DNA of 6,747 nucleotides from Acidobacteriaceae bacterium. Its GTDB lineage: Bacteria > Acidobacteriota > Terriglobia > Terriglobales > Acidobacteriaceae. Location: the NCBI GenBank assembly GCA_030049955.1, contig JASIJX010000627.1, positions 1 to 6,747 on the forward strand. The letters run 5' to 3'. Below are positions 1-5,196 of this stretch, one piece after another. The notes beneath the pieces were generated by a model. That model worked only from the letters and a program-made list of their open reading frames with translations, did no database searches and had not been told where the DNA came from. Every line of letters begins with the position of its first letter. The first letter of the stretch is position 1. Made by a program: the position numbers and the translations under genes.

Positions 1-545
1 TTTTCCTCGATGCCGAGCTGCAGGTTGGCGGCGATGATGTCGGAGAGCTTTGCCGGCTCGTCCATGCGGACGGTGGCGATGATGGTCTCGTAGTTGAGCG
101 ACTGCTGCAGCTTGACGTAGCTCTCAAAGAGCGTGGTGACGCGCTGCATGATCTGCTCGACGGCCGGCGTCATCTCGAACTCGCGCTTGCCGGTGCGAAC
201 GGTGGCTACGAAGAAACCGTCGCGGTCGGTGACTTCCATGGATTTGGCGCGCTCGATGCCTTCGACCAGCACTTTGATATTGCCGTCGGGCATTTTGACG
301 CTCTGAACGATGTTGCAGATGGAGCCGACCTGGTAGATGTCTTTGGCCTTGGGCTCGTCGATCGAGGCGTCGTGCTGAGTGGCGAGGAAGATCTTGCGGT
401 CGCCGGTAAGCGCCTCTTCAAGCGCACGCACGCTGGATTCGCGCCCAACTACGAACGGGGTCATCATGTACGGAAAGATGACCATGTCGCGGATGGGCAT
501 CATGGGCAGCTTGCGCGGCTCGTTTTTATCGCGGGGAACTGTCAT
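1..545 (-). CDS. lon: ATP-dependent Lon protease, N-terminal part (runs off left edge)
   Basis: This is the amino-terminal piece of the cytosolic AAA+ serine protease Lon, which degrades misfolded and short-lived regulatory proteins. The 181 complete codons cover most of the LON substrate-recognition domain. Around residues 12-35 the translation has the hallmark start of that domain (LPMMPIRDMVIFPYMMTPF, then VVGR), followed by SVRALEEAL (38-46), the strand KIFLATQHDASIDEP (51-65), YQVGSICNI (71-79) and IKVLVEGIERA (90-100). The AAA+ module and the Ser-Lys protease site would lie beyond the left edge. The ATG at 545-543 is chosen because the family usually begins just ahead of the PMMPIRDMVIFP motif and an AGGTG lies 5 bases upstream. 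No frameshift or stop interrupts it. The upstream neighbour on the same strand is a glycosyltransferase 169 bases away, so lon probably has its own promoter. Family assignment is very secure. Confidence 0.96.
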   Translation of the reverse strand, partial: MTVPRDKNEPRKLPMMPIRDMVIFPYMMTPFVVGRESSVRALEEALTGDRKIFLATQHDASIDEPKAKDIYQVGSICNIVQSVKMPDGNIKVLVEGIERAKSMEVTDRDGFFVATVRTGKREFEMTPAVEQIMQRVTTLFESYVKLQQSLNYETIIATVRMDEPAKLSDIIAANLQLGIEE

Positions 546-550
546 TGCAA

Positions 551-555
551 CACCT
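551..555 (-). promoter_or_regulatory. Ribosome binding site of lon
   Basis: AGGTG on the minus strand, 5 bases before the ATG at 545. It is a moderate Shine-Dalgarno match and supports the chosen start. Confidence 0.55.
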
Positions 556-617
556 GATTAGAGTTCGACGTGCAAAAGCACCTCCCGGCTCGATAGTCGG
601 CTGGGTCCTCTCCGGCA

Positions 618-623
618 ATTGTA
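618..623 (-). promoter_or_regulatory. Possible -10 box of lon
   Basis: On the minus strand this reads TACAAT, one base from the TATAAT consensus, and would give a leader of roughly 65 bases before lon. No good -35 box is visible; the best is TTCGCC with an 18-base spacer, matching TTGACA at only three positions. I saw no heat-shock operator of the CIRCE type. This is a candidate only. Confidence 0.25.
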
Positions 624-651
624 CAGCGGTTTGCGAGGGTGGGCGAACCAT

Positions 652-667
652 GGCGCTATACAGCGCC
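652..667. repeat. Small perfect inverted repeat between glycosyltransferase and lon
   Basis: GGCGCT-ATAC-AGCGCC: six perfect base pairs around a four-base loop. It lies downstream of the glycosyltransferase stop and upstream of lon, both read on the minus strand. There is no T run after it on the minus strand, so it is not a standard intrinsic terminator. It could be a weak terminator-like or mRNA-end-stabilising hairpin, an operator, or chance. Confidence 0.3.
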
Positions 668-714
668 CTAATTGCATGCAGGTCTTTTCCATCAGGTCAG
701 GTATGGGACGACGC

Positions 715-2568
715 TCACTGCAATGCGCCGGGTATGGCCGGCAGTTTTGTCGCCTGCGGCAGATTGTCGGCGGCCTCAAAAGGAACGGGCGTTGTGAGCG
801 GGGCGTACTCCGCCGCGGGCGCATTGCCGCCATAAGCGATGTAGAGCGCCGGCGAAAGCGTCATCGACATGGCCCCGAGGTGGCCGGTGAGCTTGATGGG
901 CAATCGTTGGATGGGGTAGCGATGATAGGCCAGATCATTCACCATCCAATTGCCGTCGCCGGCGAGCACGAGGTATTTGCCGGCGTTGTTATGAAAATCG
1001 GCGAGTGGGATTATGGGCAGCGAATAGATCAGGTTGCGGCCGGCCCAGAGGTTCTCCTCTCCGGAATCATCGTGGCGGAAAAAGCGAATGGCGGGGAAAT
1101 CCACGGGGAAGACAATGCGCGCCACGAGAGATGCGGGCGCGTACTGCTCCAGACCCAGTGCTAGCAGGGGATCGGCAACAGCAATGAGCGTGCCCTGCGG
1201 TGCGGAGGCTTCAGCATGCGTCATCTGATTCAGGAACCTGTAGAAATGCAGCCTGTGGACTTCAAGCTTGCAGCCAGCGATCGAGACACAGCAGATGAAC
1301 CATGCGAAACCGAAGCAGAGCATCGCAAGGCCGGCGCGACGCACCTGGGCAAAGAGCTGGAAGCAGAGTAGCGTTACGGCGATGGCGAAGCCAAAGCAGA
1401 CCGGGATGACGTAGCGCGTGGCCAGCATGCCGCCGTGAATGGAAGCGGCGGTGTAGCCAATGATGGGGTAGGCCATGAGCGTGAACACTACCGCGGCCTC
1501 GTGCATGGGAATGGGGAGGTCGTGCCATGGGCGGGAGGTAATTCGATCGATCCAGCGGGGAAGCAGACTGGCCCGGCAGGTGGTGCAGCAGCGCAAGCTG
1601 TACCGCGCGACGATGTAAACCGCCACGAATACAAAAAGACCCAGGATCAGACAGAGCATCTGTAAACCGACCATCGCGGTGTATGCCTGGCCGAGCCGCG
1701 CGAGTGACACCTTGTAATAGGTGTAAGCGCCGAATTGCCCGATGTTGTGCTCAATTAACCGGCGGTAAAAATTGAGCGGCGAAGCGGCGGCGAGCATCGC
1801 GATCCAGATGGAGAGATCGATGGCATTGAAGAGCGAACGTCGAGCGGTGTGTCTCGGAGCTTGTCCTGTGCTGCCGGCCCGATAGCGAAGAAAAGTGCGG
1901 ACGGCTTCTCCCGCAGCGATGGGCAGGAAGGCGAGCACGGCAAAGTAGTTCGACGATATGCCGGCCGCGAGGGCGAAGACCATTCCGATGAGGGCAAATC
2001 GCCGCGCAGCAAGCGAGCGCCGCGAATCGGTGGTCTGGCTCCAGCAGAAGAAGGCGAGCATCGCCATGCCGTAATAAAGGCCGTAGGAACGGCTCTCATA
2101 GCTGTACTGGAAGCCCCCCATGGTGGTGGAAAGCACGGCGCCGGCCAAAGCCCACACGGCGGGCAGCATGCGCCTGAGATAGGCAAAAAGCGAGAGCAAA
2201 CCGATCCAGTAGCCGATCATGGCGGGTAGCCGGTAAGCGAACTCGTGGTTGCCGAAGATGCTGCTTGAAGCGTGAACGAGGATGTAGATGAGAGGCGGAT
2301 TCGGATCCACTCCCTGCGCGAGCGCATGCCAGATAGCGGCAAGACTGCCGAGGCGCGCGACGTGTACTGTGATGAGCTCATCGAACCAGAGCAGCTTCAG
2401 CGAAGAGAGGCTGATGGCAATGACGAAATAGAAGAGCGAGAAGATGGTAAAGCTGGACCAGGAGTGACGGTTGATCCAGGCGTCGACCCCCGAGCCGATG
2501 CGGCGAAAGGCGCTGCCCTGCTGTTGTGGAGGGCCAGCCATAATCTCTGTGGGGGGTAGACAATTCAT
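715..2568 (-). CDS. GT-C fold membrane glycosyltransferase, family 39-like (ArnT/PMT type)
   Basis: This is an integral inner-membrane glycosyltransferase, 617 residues long from the chosen start. GT-C enzymes of this type move a sugar from a polyprenyl-phosphate carrier to a lipid, glycan or protein on the periplasmic side; donor and acceptor cannot be read from the sequence. A first membrane helix at about 40-58 is followed by LWFDE (60-64), whose acidic pair matches the catalytic Asp-Glu position of the first periplasmic loop. Next come GVDPNPPLIYILVH (86-99) and YESRSYGLYY (157-166), also typical. About ten to twelve hydrophobic segments extend to residue 432. Residues 438-617 look soluble, probably a periplasmic domain. 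The ATG at 2568 has AGAGGAG nine bases upstream. A longer reading from TTG at 2610 (631 residues) is less likely because that Shine-Dalgarno would lie inside it; ATG 2541 is a weaker alternative. The gene is divergent from an LtaS/Ept-like transferase, suggesting envelope decoration. Family confidence is good; the substrate is unknown. Confidence 0.85.
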   Translation of the reverse strand: MNCLPPTEIMAGPPQQQGSAFRRIGSGVDAWINRHSWSSFTIFSLFYFVIAISLSSLKLLWFDELITVHVARLGSLAAIWHALAQGVDPNPPLIYILVHASSSIFGNHEFAYRLPAMIGYWIGLLSLFAYLRRMLPAVWALAGAVLSTTMGGFQYSYESRSYGLYYGMAMLAFFCWSQTTDSRRSLAARRFALIGMVFALAAGISSNYFAVLAFLPIAAGEAVRTFLRYRAGSTGQAPRHTARRSLFNAIDLSIWIAMLAAASPLNFYRRLIEHNIGQFGAYTYYKVSLARLGQAYTAMVGLQMLCLILGLFVFVAVYIVARYSLRCCTTCRASLLPRWIDRITSRPWHDLPIPMHEAAVVFTLMAYPIIGYTAASIHGGMLATRYVIPVCFGFAIAVTLLCFQLFAQVRRAGLAMLCFGFAWFICCVSIAGCKLEVHRLHFYRFLNQMTHAEASAPQGTLIAVADPLLALGLEQYAPASLVARIVFPVDFPAIRFFRHDDSGEENLWAGRNLIYSLPIIPLADFHNNAGKYLVLAGDGNWMVNDLAYHRYPIQRLPIKLTGHLGAMSMTLSPALYIAYGGNAPAAEYAPLTTPVPFEAADNLPQATKLPAIPGALQ

Positions 2569-2577
2569 GCGGCAAAA

Positions 2578-2584
2578 CTCCTCT
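2578..2584 (-). promoter_or_regulatory. Ribosome binding site that decides the glycosyltransferase start
   Basis: AGAGGAG on the minus strand, nine bases before the ATG at 2568. It is the only strong Shine-Dalgarno near the possible starts and argues against the upstream TTG at 2610. Confidence 0.65.
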
Positions 2585-2624
2585 CTTCTTCTACCCTGGC
2601 TGCTCCTCAACCTGGAACCGCGCA

Positions 2625-2630
2625 GTTATA
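2625..2630 (-). promoter_or_regulatory. Possible -10 box of the glycosyltransferase gene
   Basis: On the minus strand this is TATAAC, one base from consensus, about 57 bases before the ATG at 2568, giving a leader of roughly 50 bases. The -35 side is poor; CTGGAA with a 16-base spacer matches TTGACA at three positions. Low-confidence candidate. Confidence 0.3.
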
Positions 2631-2684
2631 GCTGATATGCAGGAAATTCCAGAAGGTCTGGATGTCTGCTTCGAGCGCAATGGG

Positions 2685-2700
2685 GTCAATCGAGATTGAC
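2685..2700. promoter_or_regulatory. Perfect inverted repeat, candidate operator
   Basis: GTCAATC-GA-GATTGAC: two perfect seven-base arms around a two-base centre. It sits about 115 bases upstream of the glycosyltransferase ATG and about 205 bases upstream of the transferase on the other strand. The size and symmetry suit a dimeric helix-turn-helix regulator, but no regulator gene lies in the window, so the binding protein is unknown. Confidence 0.4.
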
Positions 2701-2734
2701 GACGAAACTCTAGAGCCGCAGACATACAGTAGCC

Positions 2735-2760
2735 CGGCACCGATCACGGCGCCGCTTTTT
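2735..2760 (+). terminator. Terminator-like hairpin with T run in the intergenic region
   Basis: On the plus strand, CGGCACC (2735-2741) and GGCGCCG (2748-2754) can pair around a six-base loop with one A-C mismatch. They are followed by C and five T (2756-2760). The form is that of a weak intrinsic terminator, but no plus-strand gene ends just before it. It could stop stray transcription entering the next gene or act as a leader attenuator, or be chance. On the minus strand the stem has a G-U pair instead of the mismatch but no following T run. Confidence 0.25.
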
Positions 2761-2865
2761 GCAATCTTGATTAGCGAGTTTTCTCTAAATTTTACCTTCG
2801 AGGTCCGAAGGCCGCAAATTTGGCCGTCCCGGGATCGCTTACATGCGACCGAAGAGGGCGCTACG

Positions 2866-2871
2866 TATAAT
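2866..2871 (+). promoter_or_regulatory. -10 box of the LtaS/Ept-like transferase gene
   Basis: An exact TATAAT, ending 33 bases before the ATG at 2905. Transcription would start near 2878 and give a leader of about 27 bases. With a 17-base spacer the -35 position reads ATGCGA (three matches to TTGACA), so the promoter may be activator-dependent or weak. Confidence 0.45.
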
Positions 2872-2904
2872 CGCAATATCACCCCCAATACATTTGAGCG
2901 CTAG

Positions 2905-4881
2905 ATGGGAGCGGCGATGGCAGCCCGCGTAGAACTGTGTGAACTGCTGAAGCGGAACAAGATTGCAAAGTGGCTTGACCAGAACCAGACGGGAATCGTC
3001 CTGCTACCGTTGCTCTCATCTGCGATCTGTATCGTGGTTGAGAAAATTGCCACGATGAAGAAGATGATGATGACATTGGCCGCATTCGGCTCTAGCCTGA
3101 GCACTTCTTATCCGTTAAAGCTTACAGAAAAGGCTGCCTTGTTCCGCTCAGACATGCTGTGGGGCCTGATCCTGATCCCGCTCGCGTTTTGTGTTGCGAC
3201 TTTTTGGATGAAGCCCCGGGCGCGCGTGTATGCAGCGTTTGCGATTACCGCCGTGATCCAAGTGGTGGTCGTGACGGAGATTCTTGGATTCCTGACCTCC
3301 GGCACGTTTCCCTCGCTGCCGCTCATCTGGTTTGCGGTGTCGTGGTCGATCCGGAATCACGATGCCGCTTTTGCTTACCATCCCTACGCGACTGCGCTGT
3401 TGGCCGGCGTGGACCTTTTGTTTGTGGTGCTGGTGTCGGCATGGTCACTGCGGGCGCTCAGGCGCAACGCCCGGCGATTGAATCGAGCGGTACTGGCAGT
3501 ATTCATCATTGGCGCTGTTACCACCGGCTCGGCCTGGGCTCTGCGTGTTCCGCCGATGCCGTGGTCGCAGCCGCTGCTCAAAATGACGGTTGTCCCTTTT
3601 GTGAACGGCGGCGCAAACACCAGCCTGGACTCGCGGAGCATACCGGAATTGATAGCTGCGTACAGGCACATCGCGCATGTTCCAGCACCCAAGCCAACGA
3701 TTTATACAGGACAGGCAAAGGGCTACAACGTGATCGTCTTCATCATGGAGTCGATGACTGAGCACGCCTTCGACCCGGCTCGCGATTCGCTGGACGATAT
3801 GCCCAACATGCGGCGATTGCGGGGGCACTCCTTCGTGATGAGCAGGCATTACACCACCTATCCGCTAACCGACAACGCGACGTTCTCGATTTATACCTCG
3901 CTCTACATCCACCGCGACCAGGGAGTGATGGAAAAGCAGGCAAAAGTGCCGAGCATGATTCGCAGTCTGAACGATGACGGATATGCGACAGCGTTTTATG
4001 GATTTGTGTGGAACAGCCGCGACCACCACGATTACCCGATGCTAGCCAGCGTAGGGTTTGAGAAGATCGCGGCATCGCCGTTCGATCCGGAATTTGATCC
4101 AAAGGACAATGAAACTTTCTTCGGTCCGGTCGATTACGTCGAGAAGAACGATCACGATGGGCTGTTGTCGATGATGAAAGATATCCGCGCGTGGACGGCC
4201 CACGGGCAGAAATTTGCGGTGAATTTTTCTCCAGAAATAGGACACGATCCATACCGGCTGTTGGACGGAAGCAAGCCTATGCCGGAGTTGGAGCGAGCCC
4301 ATGCGCTGGCCGTGCTGCAAGATGCATGGATGGGAGAATTGCTGGACGAATTGCAGCGGGACAAAGCGCTGAACCACACCATTATTGTGGTCACAGGTGA
4401 TCATGGGATGCGGATCATAGCCGACGCGGGGAAAAAAGAATTTCGCTTTGCCGTTCACACCACGCTGAGCGATGCCACGCTGCGAGTTCCGATGATGATC
4501 TATGCGCCCGGCATCCTTAAAAAGCCGGTAGTGATCAATACGCCGACCTCGCATATCGACGTGATGCCGACGGTGCTCGATCTGCTGGGTGTGACGAATG
4601 GAAGAGAGCTTGAGCAAGGCTCGCCGATGTATGCCCCCGGGCTGAATCAGCGGCGCCTTTTCCTGGGCATGGATCTGATGGGAGCCACGGGGTATTACGA
4701 TCAGGGGTACTATTATTCGAGCAATGTGCTGGGAATGGATTACAAGGCTCCGACTCTTAGCTTTGACCAGGCGGACCTGATTCCCTTTGACAGCGCAGAG
4801 GCCCGGATGGTGATGCAACCGCTGGCTACACACGTGGCTATCGAGCATGCGCTGATTGACCATGTGCTCAGCGGAAACTGA
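2905..4881 (+). CDS. Membrane-anchored alkaline-phosphatase-superfamily transferase (LTA synthase/OpgB/Ept-like)
   Basis: This inner-membrane enzyme has 658 residues: an N-terminal membrane part and a C-terminal periplasmic sulfatase-fold domain. Relatives transfer phosphoglycerol or phosphoethanolamine from phospholipids to lipoteichoic acid, periplasmic glucans or lipid A; this substrate is unknown. Hydrophobic segments lie near residues 29-48, 83-101, 107-130, 161-180 and 195-214. The catalytic domain starts at about 273 with NVIVFIMES, whose Glu282 fits the metal ligand. LTDNATF (321-327) aligns with the threonine-nucleophile motif of LtaS, pointing to Thr322. HDPY (447-450) gives a possible substrate- or metal-site His, TGDHG (497-501) gives Asp499 and His500, and SHIDVMPTVLDLLG (549-562) closes the core. 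There is no CxPxR formylglycine motif, so it is a transferase rather than a true sulfatase. A stop directly abuts the ATG at 2905, so it cannot begin earlier. ATG 2917, with GGGAG five bases upstream, is an equally possible start (654 residues). Confidence 0.87.
   Translation: MGAAMAARVELCELLKRNKIAKWLDQNQTGIVLLPLLSSAICIVVEKIATMKKMMMTLAAFGSSLSTSYPLKLTEKAALFRSDMLWGLILIPLAFCVATFWMKPRARVYAAFAITAVIQVVVVTEILGFLTSGTFPSLPLIWFAVSWSIRNHDAAFAYHPYATALLAGVDLLFVVLVSAWSLRALRRNARRLNRAVLAVFIIGAVTTGSAWALRVPPMPWSQPLLKMTVVPFVNGGANTSLDSRSIPELIAAYRHIAHVPAPKPTIYTGQAKGYNVIVFIMESMTEHAFDPARDSLDDMPNMRRLRGHSFVMSRHYTTYPLTDNATFSIYTSLYIHRDQGVMEKQAKVPSMIRSLNDDGYATAFYGFVWNSRDHHDYPMLASVGFEKIAASPFDPEFDPKDNETFFGPVDYVEKNDHDGLLSMMKDIRAWTAHGQKFAVNFSPEIGHDPYRLLDGSKPMPELERAHALAVLQDAWMGELLDELQRDKALNHTIIVVTGDHGMRIIADAGKKEFRFAVHTTLSDATLRVPMMIYAPGILKKPVVINTPTSHIDVMPTVLDLLGVTNGRELEQGSPMYAPGLNQRRLFLGMDLMGATGYYDQGYYYSSNVLGMDYKAPTLSFDQADLIPFDSAEARMVMQPLATHVAIEHALIDHVLSGN
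2907..2911 (+). promoter_or_regulatory. Possible ribosome binding site for the alternative start at 2917
   Basis: GGGAG, five bases before a second in-frame ATG at 2917. The ATG at 2905 has only a weak TTGAG upstream, so the true start may be four codons later than the longest reading. Confidence 0.35.
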
Positions 4882-4900
4882 GGCAGTTTCAGTAATTCAT

Positions 4901-4924
4901 CCGCCGGCATTTGACACCTGGCGG
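4901..4924 (+). other. Hairpin between the transferase and the CDGSH gene
   Basis: CCGCCGG (4901-4907) can pair with CCTGGCGG (4917-4924) with one bulged T and a nine-base loop, 20 bases after the transferase stop. No T run follows, so it is not a classical terminator. It may slow read-through or protect an mRNA end. The two plus-strand genes are 68 bases apart and could still be co-transcribed. Confidence 0.25.
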
Positions 4925-4936
4925 CACGTTGCACTG

Positions 4937-4942
4937 AAGGAG
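4937..4942 (+). promoter_or_regulatory. Ribosome binding site of the CDGSH gene
   Basis: AAGGAG, seven bases before the ATG at 4950: a near-ideal Shine-Dalgarno that fixes the start of this small gene. Confidence 0.8.
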
Positions 4943-4949
4943 TCCCGCG

Positions 4950-5192
4950 ATGGCTGAACCCATGATTGCGCAGAAGGGTCCGTACGAAGTTGAGGTTGAA
5001 GCAGGGCAGAGCTACCTGTGGTGCGCCTGCGGGCGCAGCGCCACTCAACCGTTTTGCGATGGCAGCCACAAGGGCACGGGACTGACGCCGGTGCGGTTTG
5101 ACTGCCGTGAGACGGGCACAGTGTTTTTGTGCGGATGCAAACAGACGGGCGACAGGCCGTATTGCGACGGAACGCACGCCGGGTTGGACTGA
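4950..5192 (+). CDS. Small protein with two CDGSH iron-sulfur motifs
   Basis: An 80-residue soluble, presumably cytoplasmic protein with two complete CDGSH-type [2Fe-2S] sites. Each has the C-x-C-x2-[ST]-x3-P-x-C-D-G-x-H pattern or a close variant. The first uses Cys25, Cys27, Cys36 and His40 (CACGRSATQPFCDGSH); the second uses Cys61, Cys63, Cys72 and His76 (CGCKQTGDRPYCDGTH). Three Cys and one His per cluster is the signature of the mitoNEET family. Bacterial versions often carry two motifs in one chain, as here, and are thought to work in electron or cluster transfer; the partner is unknown. There is no signal peptide or membrane helix, unlike animal mitoNEET. The start is fixed by AAGGAG seven bases upstream. 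It follows the LtaS/Ept-like gene by 68 bases on the same strand and ends four bases from the converging HAD-ATPase gene. Neither neighbour explains its role. Confidence 0.93.
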   Translation: MAEPMIAQKGPYEVEVEAGQSYLWCACGRSATQPFCDGSHKGTGLTPVRFDCRETGTVFLCGCKQTGDRPYCDGTHAGLD

Positions 5193-5196
5193 CCCG

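Larger units (their letters stand above)
2569..2904. other. Divergent intergenic region between two envelope genes
   Basis: These 336 bases separate two genes read outward in opposite directions. They hold candidate promoter elements near each gene, a perfect inverted repeat at 2685-2700, a short CTCTAGAG palindrome at 2708-2715, a terminator-like hairpin with a T run at 2735-2760 and a clearly A+T-richer stretch at about 2756-2820. Small open frames exist on both strands (minus 2607-2888 from TTG; plus 2662-2904), but neither has a convincing ribosome binding site or a recognisable protein motif, so I do not call them genes. Confidence 0.7.

Noticed and set aside
619..1164. 181-codon plus frame opposite the end of the glycosyltransferase
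   Set aside because: It is antisense to a clear gene, with no motif and no good ribosome binding site.
1583..1612. Cysteine cluster RCCTTCR in the glycosyltransferase, considered as a metal site
   Set aside because: It lies in a basic cytoplasmic-looking loop after a membrane helix and lacks a paired second ligand set.
2607..2888. 93-codon minus frame in the divergent region, with a hydrophobic GAVIGAGLLYVCGS stretch that looks a little like a lipoprotein signal
   Set aside because: It starts at TTG without a ribosome binding site, the hydrophobic stretch is mid-protein rather than N-terminal, no family is recognised, and it runs through the promoter elements of both neighbours.
4042..4863. 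273-codon open frame on the minus strand, opposite the LtaS/Ept-like gene
   Set aside because: Antisense shadow of the catalytic domain; the composition is His/Arg/Gln-rich without domain motifs.
4911..4916. Perfect TTGACA upstream of the CDGSH gene
   Set aside because: At spacings of 16-18 bases the -10 position reads ACTGAA, CTGAAG or TGAAGG, none close to TATAAT, so a promoter call is not supported.
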